This document shows positions 1 to 5,233 of a DNA stretch of 5,233 nucleotides, piece after piece (positions within the stretch are counted from its first letter, which is position 1; every line of letters begins with the position of its first letter). Both the position numbers and the translations under genes were made by a program. Source of the stretch: an uncultured Eggerthellaceae bacterium (lineage in GTDB: Bacteria > Actinomycetota > Coriobacteriia > Coriobacteriales > Eggerthellaceae); the NCBI GenBank assembly GCA_934630485.1, contig CAKTWD010000104.1, positions 1 through 5,233 of the forward strand, read 5' to 3'. The notes under the pieces were generated by a model. That model was not told where the DNA came from. It searched no databases and was given only the letters and a program-made list of their open reading frames with translations.

Positions 1-116
1 GCCGTTCCAAGCTCAAGATGATGCGCATCTGGAACGTGTACTGCTTCCTGTGCTGGTACGAGGTGTTCTTCGGCGAATCCGCCGCCAAGCTTGCTCCTAA
101 AACGCAGGTTGCGTAG
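1..116 (+). CDS. C-terminal end of a possible asparagine synthase-type protein (5' partial)
   Basis: An open frame enters from the left edge (first full codon at base 3) and ends at a TAG at 114-116, giving the last 37 residues. The visible part reads RSKLKMMRIWNVYCFLCWYE, then VFFGESAAKLAPKTQVA. The pattern of basic residues, then a Trp-rich segment with W..Y.FL.WYEVFF, resembles the C-terminus of class B asparagine synthases, which end in a helix of the type LW..L.F..W...F. That family makes asparagine from aspartate, glutamine and ATP in the cytoplasm. The match rests on a short, weakly conserved tail, so the name is tentative. A membrane-protein tail is the main alternative, because the segment is hydrophobic and aromatic. 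The terminator hairpin at 144-190 follows 28 bases after the stop, which supports this being a true gene end. Confidence 0.5.
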   Translation, partial: RSKLKMMRIWNVYCFLCWYEVFFGESAAKLAPKTQVA

Positions 117-143
117 AGCTTAAGCGGTTTGAACTGACAAAAG

Positions 144-190
144 AAGCCCCGCTTGTTCGATCGTGAATGACGGTCGGATGAGCGGGGCTT
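144..190. terminator. Bidirectional intrinsic terminator between convergent genes
   Basis: AAGCCCCGCT at 144-153 pairs perfectly with AGCGGGGCTT at 181-190 around a 27-base loop. Read on the minus strand, the stem is followed by CTTTTGTC, a short U tract. Read on the plus strand, it is followed by TTCGTT, a weaker one. It lies between the plus-strand gene ending at 116 and the minus-strand tcdA ending at 313, so it can serve both. The long loop is unusual for an efficient terminator but may itself fold partly. Confidence 0.75.
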
Positions 191-312
191 TCGTTACGGG
201 TTGGGAGTGCTGGGTGCACTGTCGAGTGTGCGAGTGTGCCTGCTTCTGTTGCGTCCGTTGTGCGCGTGGGTCTTGAGGCGTCGTTCATGCCCGTGTTCGG
301 ACGATCAGGCGC

Positions 313-1056
313 TTAGACGCCCGTGATGTCCCTAATGACTTCAGCGGCGATGATCAGTCCTGCTGTTGCCGGGACGGGCGCGAACGATCCGGGGATTGAG
401 CGCCTGCCTTCGGGCGGCTGCTCGGGATTGGAGTCGTTCGGGTCGACGATGGGGGTGCGCGCTTCCTCGGTCGAGAACACCACCTTGAAGCTGCCCAGCC
501 CGCGCTTGCGGCTTTCTTTGCGAATCACTTTCGCAAGGGGGCAGACGGTGGTGTCTTCGATGTTCGCGACCTGCAGTTTCGTGGGGTCAAGCTTATTGCC
601 TGTTCCCATGCAGGAAATGATAGGAGTGTTGTGGTCGCCAGCTTCCTTGATAAGCTGAAGCTTTGCTGTCACGGTGTCGACTGCGTCGACCACGTAATCG
701 TAATCGTTGAAATCGAACTCGTCGCAGGTTGAGGGGAGATAGAACACCTTGCGCGCTGAGACCTTGCAGCTGGGGTTGATGCTGGCGATACGCGCTGCCA
801 TGACTTCGACTTTGTCATGGTCAACGGTATCTTCCGTAGCGATGAGTTGCCTGTTCAAATTGGTGTTTGAGACGGAGTCGGCGTCGACGATGTCGATTGC
901 GCCAATGCCGGAGCGCACCAGCGCCTCGACGGCGAACCCGCCAACGCCTCCAATGCCGAAAACTGCCACACGTGCCTGGGCGAGCGCGTCCATTGCGTTT
1001 GGCCCAAGCACCAATGCGGTTCGCGAAAAGCGGTTGTCCGTCATCATCGACCCCAT
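313..1056 (-). CDS. tcdA: tRNA threonylcarbamoyladenosine dehydratase TcdA (ThiF/HesA/E1-like)
   Basis: This is an E1-like, ATP-dependent enzyme that in known members dehydrates t6A at position 37 of ANN-decoding tRNAs to cyclic ct6A, by adenylating the threonyl carboxylate. In the 247-residue product the nucleotide loop GIGGVGG is at 34-40, the D-x-D after beta-2 at 58-60, NLNRQ at 66-70 and the VVDAVDT strand at 122-128. The subfamily signature GTGNKLDPTKL is at 151-161, followed by the DTTVCPLAKVIRKESRKRG block (168-186) and SIPGSFAPVPATAGLIIAAE near the end. Length fits the family. ATG codons occur at residues 1, 4 and 5. A GGGG run ends 3 bases before Met4 and 6 bases before Met5, whereas Met1 has no clear Shine-Dalgarno, so translation may really start at 1047 or 1044. 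The gene follows the DUF1846 gene by 24 bases with no terminator between, so the two are probably co-transcribed. Confidence 0.93.
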   Translation of the reverse strand: MGSMMTDNRFSRTALVLGPNAMDALAQARVAVFGIGGVGGFAVEALVRSGIGAIDIVDADSVSNTNLNRQLIATEDTVDHDKVEVMAARIASINPSCKVSARKVFYLPSTCDEFDFNDYDYVVDAVDTVTAKLQLIKEAGDHNTPIISCMGTGNKLDPTKLQVANIEDTTVCPLAKVIRKESRKRGLGSFKVVFSTEEARTPIVDPNDSNPEQPPEGRRSIPGSFAPVPATAGLIIAAEVIRDITGV

Positions 1057-1080
1057 AGCCTAATGCGGCGTGACGTTGGC

Positions 1081-2562
1081 TTAGTCGTGGTAGAAGCGGT
1101 GGATCTCGTACTTCGGCTCGCAGCACACGTTGATGCCCAGAGACTTGTACAGACGCTCGTCCTCTTCAGACAAGATCACGCTGAAGTAGGCGTCGCAGCC
1201 CTTCAGCTCGCCCATGTGCTCAAGAACGCGCGCGGCCAGCGGGCTGGTCTGCGACGTGGTGGAAAGCGCGATGAGCATTTCGCCCGGATGAAGATGCGGG
1301 TTGGTGTGCCCAAGCCGCTCGGTGCGCAGACGGCAGATGGGCTTCAGCGCTTCGTCGGAGATGACGTACTCGTGGTCGTCGATGCCTGCTTGGTACTTGA
1401 TTGCGTTCAGAAGGACACTGGATGCGGCGCCCAGAAGCGTGGAGGTCTTACCGGTCATGACCTTTCCGTCGGGAAGCACGATGGCGCCTGCGGGCGAACC
1501 CGATTCTTCGGCCTTTTTCAGTGCGGCAAGATGCGCAGGGGAGTAGTTCTCGGTGACGCCGACGCGGGTCATGAGGCGAGCGAGGCGCTCGACCTCGACC
1601 TCGTTGCCGCCGGAACGGCGGAAGTCCTCGCGCGCTTTGAAGTAACGGCGCACGATTTCATGCTTGGAAGCCTCTCGGCATACCTCGTCGTCGCTGATGG
1701 CGTAGCCTGCCATGTTGACGCCCATGTCGGTGGGGGATTTGTAGGGGCTCTCACCGAGGATCTTCTCCATCATGGTTTTCAAAACAGGGAAGATCTCGAT
1801 GTCGCGGTTGTAATTGACCGTGGTCTCGCCGTAGGCCTCAAGATGGAAGGGGTCGATGGCGTTCGCGTCGTCAAGGTCGACTGTTGCAGCCTCGTAAGCG
1901 ACGTTTACCGGATGCTCAAGCGGAAGGTTCCAGATGGGGAACGTCTCGAACTTGGCATAGCCGGCGCTTACGCCGCGTTTTAGTTCTTGGAACAGCTGCG
2001 AGAGGCAGGTTGCCATCTTGCCCGAACCAGGGCCTGGTGCGGTGACGACCACCAGCGGACGGGTGGTTTCGACGTATTCGTTTTTGCCGTAGCCGTCGTC
2101 GCTGACGATGCGGTCGATGTCGTAGGGATAGCCTTCGATGGGGTAGTGCAGGTAGCTCTTCACGCCCAGGGAATCAAGGCGTGCACGGAACGCGTCGGCG
2201 CCGGGCTGGTTGCGGTACTGGGTTATGACGACGCTGCCAACGTAGAAGCCCAGCTCGTTGAACGCGTCCATAAGGCGCAGCAGGTCGTCATCGTAGGTGA
2301 TGCCAAGATCACCGCGGATCTTAGAACGCTCGATGTCGTTGGCGTTAATGGTGAGGATGATCTCGACATCGTCGATAAGCGACCGCAGCATGCGCAGTTT
2401 GGTGTCGGGCTCGAATCCGGGCAGGACGCGCGATGCGTGGAAGTCGTCGAACAGCTTGCCGCCGAACTCCAAGTAGAGCTTGCCGCCGAACTGCTTGATG
2501 CGTTCTCGGATGCGTGCAGCCTGCAGCTCGATGTACTTGTCGTTGTCGAAACCGATTTTCAT
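1081..2562 (-). CDS. DUF1846 (UPF0371) family protein
   Basis: A 493-residue protein of the DUF1846 family, which is conserved in Firmicutes and Actinobacteria and has solved structures but no agreed reaction. The family-typical N-terminus MKIGFDNDKYIELQAARIRE is followed by FGGKLYLEFGGKLFDDFHAS (25-44), RVLPGFEPDTK (45-55), TAPGPGSGK (174-182), YNRDIEIFPVL (251-261), SPTDMGVNMAG (276-286) and a second glycine/lysine turn, TGKTST (370-375). The two glycine-rich GK segments suggest phosphate or nucleotide binding; that is inference. No signal peptide or membrane helix is seen, so it is probably cytoplasmic. Length matches the usual ~500 residues, so the gene looks intact. The start at 2562 is supported by the conserved N-terminus and by GAAAGGG 7 bases upstream. 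It is the first gene of a likely two-gene unit with tcdA. Family assignment is firm; function is unknown. Confidence 0.93.
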   Translation of the reverse strand: MKIGFDNDKYIELQAARIRERIKQFGGKLYLEFGGKLFDDFHASRVLPGFEPDTKLRMLRSLIDDVEIILTINANDIERSKIRGDLGITYDDDLLRLMDAFNELGFYVGSVVITQYRNQPGADAFRARLDSLGVKSYLHYPIEGYPYDIDRIVSDDGYGKNEYVETTRPLVVVTAPGPGSGKMATCLSQLFQELKRGVSAGYAKFETFPIWNLPLEHPVNVAYEAATVDLDDANAIDPFHLEAYGETTVNYNRDIEIFPVLKTMMEKILGESPYKSPTDMGVNMAGYAISDDEVCREASKHEIVRRYFKAREDFRRSGGNEVEVERLARLMTRVGVTENYSPAHLAALKKAEESGSPAGAIVLPDGKVMTGKTSTLLGAASSVLLNAIKYQAGIDDHEYVISDEALKPICRLRTERLGHTNPHLHPGEMLIALSTTSQTSPLAARVLEHMGELKGCDAYFSVILSEEDERLYKSLGINVCCEPKYEIHRFYHD

Positions 2563-2569
2563 GCGGCAA

Positions 2570-2576
2570 CCCTTTC
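2570..2576 (-). promoter_or_regulatory. Ribosome binding site of the DUF1846 gene
   Basis: On the minus strand GAAAGGG lies 7 bases before the ATG at 2562. It is a near-canonical Shine-Dalgarno at good spacing and fixes the start of the DUF1846 reading frame. Confidence 0.8.
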
Positions 2577-2682
2577 GTCAAGACGCGTTTTAGTTCTAGG
2601 ACGCACGAAACGCAAGACGCCGAGCAGCAACGTTTATTAACGGCATCTTGTTGGATAGGTGCGTTGTGTGATGATTCCCGCA

Positions 2683-2688
2683 ATTATA
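2683..2688 (-). promoter_or_regulatory. Candidate -10 box (TATAAT) for the DUF1846-tcdA unit
   Basis: The minus strand reads TATAAT exactly at 2688-2683, about 120 bases before the DUF1846 start. No convincing TTGACA-like -35 is found 16-18 bases upstream; the bases there read AGTGCG or TGCGAA. If used, transcription would begin near 2676 and leave a leader of roughly 110 bases. The leader holds only a short CGTT-TATT-AACG hairpin (2631-2642) and the spaced pair GCGTTT/AAACGC (2585-2590, 2608-2613); no known riboswitch is recognised. Confidence 0.45.
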
Positions 2689-2841
2689 GCTCAGCTAGCG
2701 CTCTTCGCACTCTGTTCTTTCCTTGATTTGAGCCGTTACTGCAAGGATGCTCGACATGTGGGTTTCAGGTGCGGGCTCTCCGTCCAGGTGGCGCGGTTTC
2801 GGTTGCTTCTCGATGCGGTTTCGCGTTGATTTTGCTCCTAT
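2689..2841. other. Intergenic stretch without recognisable feature
   Basis: These 153 bases lie between the candidate DUF1846 promoter and the inverted-repeat element at 2842. Reading frames cross the stretch on both strands, but they have no ribosome binding site, no recognisable protein motif, and run straight through the repeat arms. I see no RNA gene, strong hairpin or clear promoter here apart from whatever acts as the -35 region of the box at 2683-2688. Confidence 0.5.
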
Positions 2842-3006
2842 GTGCACAAATTTGACGGTTTTGCGACACTCCCAAAACATAATGCCCGGTACTTCGAGGA
2901 TGCTAGTAATTGCGAGCTGGATGTATAGTTCTTGTTCTCGGCTGGTTTCGCTATCTAGTCGTATTTTTCGGTTCAAAGATCGCACAAAACAGTTAAATCT
3001 GTGCAC
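2842..3006. repeat. MITE-like element 1 with ~25-bp inverted terminal repeats
   Basis: The left arm (2842-2865) begins GTGCACAAATTTGAC and ends GGTTTTGCG. The right arm (2981-3006), read on the minus strand, begins GTGCACAGATTTAAC and ends TGTTTTGTGCG. The arms agree at 21 of 24 positions, plus a 2-base insertion in the right arm. They enclose 115 bases of AT-richer DNA with no convincing reading frame, giving a 165-bp palindromic unit. The left arm recurs at 4359-4382 with 22 of 24 bases the same. No target-site duplication is evident in the flanks (CTCCTAT on the left, CCTTGTC on the right). Small size, long inverted ends and lack of coding fit a MITE or ERIC-like intergenic repeat; mobility is inferred, not shown. 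The right arm ends 66 bases after the stop of the nuclease-like gene. Confidence 0.65.
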
Positions 3007-3029
3007 CCTTGTCTTATTGGTTCTTCCAC

Positions 3030-3051
3030 TAGCGCGTCCAGTTGCGCGCTA
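3030..3051 (-). terminator. Weak hairpin downstream of the AbiEi/DUF559 gene
   Basis: TAGCGCG (3030-3036) pairs with CGCGCTA (3045-3051) around an 8-base loop. It lies 21 bases past the stop of the minus-strand gene ending at 3073. The minus strand continues GTGGAAGAACC, with no U tract, so it is at best a weak intrinsic terminator or a 3'-end stabilising structure. Confidence 0.3.
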
Positions 3052-3072
3052 TTTGATCGCGTTAGGCATCGA

Positions 3073-4122
3073 CTAGCTGCTTGGATGCAGGAATGCGTCC
3101 AAGAGCTCGCGCTGCCTATCTCGGTTCACGCGCTTCAGTTGAAGCCTGACGTGCAGCTTTCTGGCGATCTGACTAGCGAGTTGATCGAGGCCGTGTCGGT
3201 TTGTGACGCTGCTTTTCGTCGCAGTGATGACTGAAACGCCCATCGCGCACAAGGAGTTCCGTCGTCGCGCGTCGTGCTCTATCTTCATGGCTCCCGAATG
3301 AAATAGCTCGCTGTCGTATTCGACATCAAGTTTTGCGTCTGGCCAGTAAAGATCGCAATAGAACGAATTTCCGAATGCGGAGTGAAGGGGTGCCGTGGCG
3401 GTGCTGATCTGCTTGTTCGGTAGCGGCTTCGGTAGGCCATAGCCGCCCTGGCTCGCCGGCAACGAGAGGGCGAGGGCCAGTAGCGATTCCATGGGAGAAG
3501 CGGACGAATCGAGGATTCGCCTTGAGACGTCTTTTGCGGCCTTGCAACCTTTTCCCGAGTATAGTCGAGCAAAGAGATCTAGCGCCTTTGCGCTAGTTAG
3601 CTTTGATGCTGCTGTTTTCAATTGATTGGGTTCTGTGCCGTTGGTGAAGTGCCCGAGTCGATAGGTCCCGCAGAGCTCGAACCCGAGTTGTGCGAGCTGC
3701 ATTTTGTTGTAGGTGATTCCAGCTCGGGCAAAGCAGAGTTCGGGCGAGCAGACGAAGACGTTGTTGGAGATAGCCGCAAATGATCTCGAAGGGAGCCTAT
3801 TTGGCGAGGCCACGTGGCAGATCACGTCTTTAGAGCTCCTTCGCGCACTGGCATCAGGGAGAAGCAGATGGCAGGGAAAAGTCAGATTCGGGACCTCTTC
3901 CTTTAGGATGGCTAGCTCAATTTCTAAATCGACATGCTCGGTGTTGCACGCGGCTTCTTTGTATAGGCGCATAACCGCCAAATCGCAATTTTGCCTCGCG
4001 GTATCTTGCTTAGGTTGATGACTGACTCTTTGCGACGGGGCGGCGGGGTGCGGATTCCCTTTGGGGAGCGAGCGCGTCCTCCAGTATTCGAGCGAGGATA
4101 TGTAGTCAAGAAAAAGAGTCAT
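3073..4122 (-). CDS. AbiEi-like protein with C-terminal DUF559/Vsr-type nuclease domain
   Basis: The 349-residue product has two parts. The N-terminal part opens MTLFLDYISSLEYWRTRSLP and includes FPCHLLLPD (82-90), CHVASP (102-107), VFVCSPELCFARAG (122-135) and QLGFELCGTYRL (145-156), a layout seen in proteins annotated as type IV AbiEi antitoxin-like. The C-terminal part looks like a PD-(D/E)XK fold: SASPMES with Glu212, FYCDLYWPDAKLDVEYDSE with Asp257 and Glu268/Asp270, His275 followed by HDARRRNSL, and the final strand GVSVITATKSSV. This matches the DUF559/very-short-patch-repair-like pattern D-L-W-P-x-A-x-L-x-V-E-x-D. DNA cleavage is inferred from these residues. No AbiEii toxin gene lies beside it, so it may be an orphan. 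The start at 4122 is supported by the conserved N-terminus, though there is no good Shine-Dalgarno. Base composition is lower in GC than the neighbours (29 of 60 at 3541-3600 against 44 of 60 at 1561-1620), which suggests an accessory gene. The substrate is unknown. Confidence 0.75.
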   Translation of the reverse strand: MTLFLDYISSLEYWRTRSLPKGNPHPAAPSQRVSHQPKQDTARQNCDLAVMRLYKEAACNTEHVDLEIELAILKEEVPNLTFPCHLLLPDASARRSSKDVICHVASPNRLPSRSFAAISNNVFVCSPELCFARAGITYNKMQLAQLGFELCGTYRLGHFTNGTEPNQLKTAASKLTSAKALDLFARLYSGKGCKAAKDVSRRILDSSASPMESLLALALSLPASQGGYGLPKPLPNKQISTATAPLHSAFGNSFYCDLYWPDAKLDVEYDSELFHSGAMKIEHDARRRNSLCAMGVSVITATKSSVTNRHGLDQLASQIARKLHVRLQLKRVNRDRQRELLDAFLHPSS

Positions 4123-4130
4123 GCCGAGAT

Positions 4131-4136
4131 CTTATA
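4131..4136 (-). promoter_or_regulatory. Possible -10 box close to the AbiEi/DUF559 start
   Basis: The minus strand reads TATAAG at 4136-4131, only 8 bases before the ATG at 4122. If it acts as a -10 box the transcript would be leaderless or nearly so, which would explain why no Shine-Dalgarno is visible. A perfect palindrome GCAATTGC (4138-4145) sits just upstream, where an operator could lie. No TTGACA-like -35 is seen at the right distance, so support is weak. Confidence 0.3.
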
Positions 4137-4145
4137 GGCAATTGC

Positions 4146-4358
4146 TCAATTTCGAGGGTGAGTCGAGGTGCTGTTTCCAGAAGGTTATCCTGCGTTTGAA
4201 ACTCGCTGGAGTGTGTGATGCGGGGCGTTGGAGGAAGGCGGAATGTTTGTTGTATCGGGTTTCGACTGCTAGTTGAGGGCTGAATTGGCTCAGTATGCGC
4301 TTTCTCGTGCTCGGTGCTTCGGCTGTGGAATGTCGAGTATGTTGCGGAGGGCTCTTGT
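4146..4358. other. Intergenic stretch without recognisable gene
   Basis: These 213 bases lie between the AbiEi/DUF559 start region and the repeat element at 4359. A minus-strand frame of 180 codons (4132-4674) crosses the stretch, but it also runs through both palindromes and both repeat arms, is rich in Ser, Pro, Arg and Gln, and shows no domain. I see no RNA gene or strong hairpin here. Confidence 0.5.
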
Positions 4359-4544
4359 TTGCACGAATTTGACGGTTTTGCGCGATTAGCGGCGGGATTG
4401 AAGGGGGTGCCTCCCGTTTCCCGATGTTCGAGAAACGGGAGGCACCCTGCTGAACGGGGGATTTCCCTTTAGATTCATCGCCGACGGGACCGCTTCGCTG
4501 CATCTGGTTAATGTCGACTTCGCAAAACGAGAAAACCTGTGCAC
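4359..4544. repeat. MITE-like element 2 with related inverted terminal repeats
   Basis: The left arm (4359-4382) begins TTGCACGAATTTGAC and ends GGTTTTGCG; it matches the left arm of element 1 at 22 of 24 positions. The right arm (4521-4544), read on the minus strand, begins GTGCACAGG and ends CGTTTTGCG. It matches its own left arm at only 16 of 24 but the right arm of element 1 at 19 of 24. The conserved parts are the outer TGCAC, a central TTT and the inner GTTTTGCG. The unit is 186 bp and contains the perfect hairpin at 4405-4447. Its interior does not resemble that of element 1 by eye. No target duplication is obvious. It lies between pyrG and the nuclease-like gene. Confidence 0.6.
4405..4447. 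repeat. Perfect 16-bp hairpin inside element 2
   Basis: GGGTGCCTCCCGTTTC (4405-4420) is the exact reverse complement of GAAACGGGAGGCACCC (4432-4447). The 11-base loop can extend the stem with CGA/TCG (4422-4424 with 4428-4430) after one mismatch. Neither strand has a U tract after the stem, so it is not a standard intrinsic terminator. It may be the core of a repeat family, a structured RNA, or a protein-binding palindrome. Confidence 0.7.
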
Positions 4545-4571
4545 CGAGCGGTCTGGTGGCAGGGTCTCGTG

Positions 4572-4595
4572 CCGCGCTTTTTTCGAGAGGCGCGG
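4572..4595. repeat. Short GC-rich hairpin downstream of pyrG
   Basis: CCGCGC (4572-4577) pairs with GCGCGG (4590-4595) around a 12-base loop that contains six T (plus strand). The T run is in the loop rather than after the stem, so a terminator role is unlikely in either direction. It sits 15 bases from the pyrG terminator hairpin. Confidence 0.3.
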
Positions 4596-4609
4596 TTCGT
4601 GCCTGTTTG

Positions 4610-4645
4610 CTGGTTGCGGCCGCTCGAAAGAGCGGCCGCAACCAG
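4610..4645 (-). terminator. Strong hairpin just past pyrG, likely terminator
   Basis: CTGGTTGCGGCCGCTC (4610-4625) and GAGCGGCCGCAACCAG (4630-4645) are perfect reverse complements with a 4-base loop (GAAA on the plus strand, TTTC on the minus). It begins 3 bases after the pyrG stop codon. The minus strand then reads CAAACAGGCACG, so the usual U tract is missing. It is a probable U-less terminator or a 3'-end protecting structure. Confidence 0.6.
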
Positions 4646-4648
4646 TGG

Positions 4649-5233
4649 CTATTCTTGTTCGGCTCGGCGGTCAAGTGCAGCGCCTACCAGCCCCGCGAAC
4701 AGGGGATGCGGGCGGGTCGGGCGGCTCTTGAATTCGGGGTGACCCTGGCTGGCGATGAAGTAGGGGTGGTCGGACACCTCGATCATCTCGACCAAGCGGC
4801 CATCGGGCGACGTTCCCGAAACCACCAGGCCGCCTTCGATAAGGCGCTCACGGAACATGTTGTTGACTTCGTAGCGGTGACGATGGCGCTCGTAGATCAG
4901 ATCCTCGCCGTACACCTTGTGCGCAAGCGTCCCATCGGCAACCTTGCAGGGGTATGCGCCAAGGCGCATGGTGCCGCCTTTGTCCTCGACATCTTCCTGC
5001 TCGGGCATCAGGTCGACCACGGGGAACTCGGCCTTGTCGTCGAACTCGGCCGACGTGGCGCCCGGCATGTCGCAAACATCGCGGGCGAATTCGCATACTG
5101 CCGCTTGAAGGCCCAGGCAAATGCCCAGGAACGGCACGTTGTTCTCGCGGGCGTATTTCGCGGCGGCTATCTTGCCCTCGAACGCGCGCACGCCGAATCC
5201 TCCGGGAATGAGGATGCCGTCGAAACCGCCAAG
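4649..5233 (-). CDS. pyrG: CTP synthase, C-terminal glutaminase domain (5' partial)
   Basis: CTP synthase makes CTP from UTP, ATP and glutamine in the cytoplasm, the last step of de novo pyrimidine nucleotide synthesis. The visible 194 residues are the class I glutamine amidotransferase domain; the start and the whole N-terminal synthetase domain lie beyond the right edge. Seen in order are DGILIPGGFGV with the oxyanion loop, EGKIAAAKYARENN, the nucleophile-elbow GICLGLQ with the catalytic Cys, GGTMRLGAYPC, ERHRHRYEVNN, and SQGHPEFKSRP with the His-x-Glu of the triad. The triad is complete, so this domain should be active. The tail TRPHPLFAGLVGAALDRRAEQE ends at a TAG at 4651-4649. The frame has no internal start of its own; the GTG at 5191 lies within the conserved oxyanion-loop region. 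A strong hairpin follows the stop, so pyrG is probably the last gene of its transcript. Confidence 0.96.
   Translation of the reverse strand, partial: LGGFDGILIPGGFGVRAFEGKIAAAKYARENNVPFLGICLGLQAAVCEFARDVCDMPGATSAEFDDKAEFPVVDLMPEQEDVEDKGGTMRLGAYPCKVADGTLAHKVYGEDLIYERHRHRYEVNNMFRERLIEGGLVVSGTSPDGRLVEMIEVSDHPYFIASQGHPEFKSRPTRPHPLFAGLVGAALDRRAEQE

Noticed and set aside
97..288. 63-codon minus-strand frame
   Set aside because: It overlaps the terminator hairpin and the end of the plus-strand gene, and has low-complexity Thr/Ser/Pro/Ala content and no motif.
1063..1983. 306-codon plus-strand frame
   Set aside because: It is antisense to the well-supported DUF1846 gene and reflects its codon pattern. 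The 1987-2640 plus-strand frame is rejected for the same reason.
2852..2883. Promoter made of TTGACG in the element 1 arm and CATAAT downstream
   Set aside because: The spacer is 20 bases, too long for a normal promoter, and no gene follows on the plus strand. The same TTGACG in element 2 has no -10 partner.
2695..3006. 103-codon minus-strand frame
   Set aside because: Its start and middle are translations of the two repeat arms of element 1, and it has no ribosome binding site and no recognisable domain.
2747..3076. 109-codon plus-strand frame
   Set aside because: It overlaps the same element, is opposite to all neighbouring genes, and its hydrophobic tail comes from repeat and intergenic DNA.
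3319..3337. GTTTTGCG resembling the repeat arm
   Set aside because: It lies inside the coding sequence of the conserved nuclease domain, lacks the rest of the arm, and is most simply coincidence.
4132..4674. 180-codon minus-strand frame overlapping the pyrG end
   Set aside because: It runs through both perfect hairpins and both arms of element 2 and has biased composition and no domain; it is most likely a chance frame over repeat DNA.

Overview
The window looks like chromosomal sequence from a fairly GC-rich anaerobic actinobacterium, most likely of the class Coriobacteriia (Eggerthella/Slackia/Gordonibacter relatives). This is inferred from the style of the encoded proteins (an actinobacterial-type CTP synthase tail, a DUF1846 protein, an AbiEi-like protein fused to a DUF559-type nuclease) and from codon use. 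No rRNA or other decisive marker is present.

Layout. A plus-strand gene enters from the left and ends at 116; it is probably the C-terminus of an asparagine synthase-type protein. It faces a minus-strand pair across a hairpin at 144-190 that can terminate transcription in both directions. The minus-strand pair is a DUF1846 gene (1081-2562) followed 24 bases later by tcdA (313-1056), which dehydrates the tRNA threonylcarbamoyl-adenosine modification to its cyclic form. The pair has a good ribosome binding site and a TATAAT-type -10 box about 120 bases upstream.

The right half holds a minus-strand gene of lower GC (3073-4122). Its protein has an AbiEi-like N-terminal part and a C-terminal PD-(D/E)XK nuclease domain of the DUF559/Vsr type. 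At the right edge is the C-terminal glutaminase part of CTP synthase pyrG (4649-5233 and beyond), also on the minus strand, with a perfect 16-bp hairpin 3 bases after its stop.

The most unusual content lies in the two long intergenic gaps, 2563-3072 and 4123-4648. Each contains a small element (165 bp and 186 bp) bounded by inverted repeats of about 24-26 bases. All four arms are related: GTGCAC-type outer ends, an AT-rich middle and GTTTTG-CG inner ends. The interiors do not look alike, and the second holds a perfect 16-bp hairpin. The elements lie on either side of the nuclease gene in the same orientation. They are best described as non-coding, MITE-like or ERIC-like repeats; whether they move, act as RNA, or mark a transferred cassette cannot be decided from this window.

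Functionally, pyrG and tcdA are housekeeping genes, DUF1846 is a conserved protein of unknown function, and the AbiEi-nuclease gene with its flanking repeats is the accessory part.
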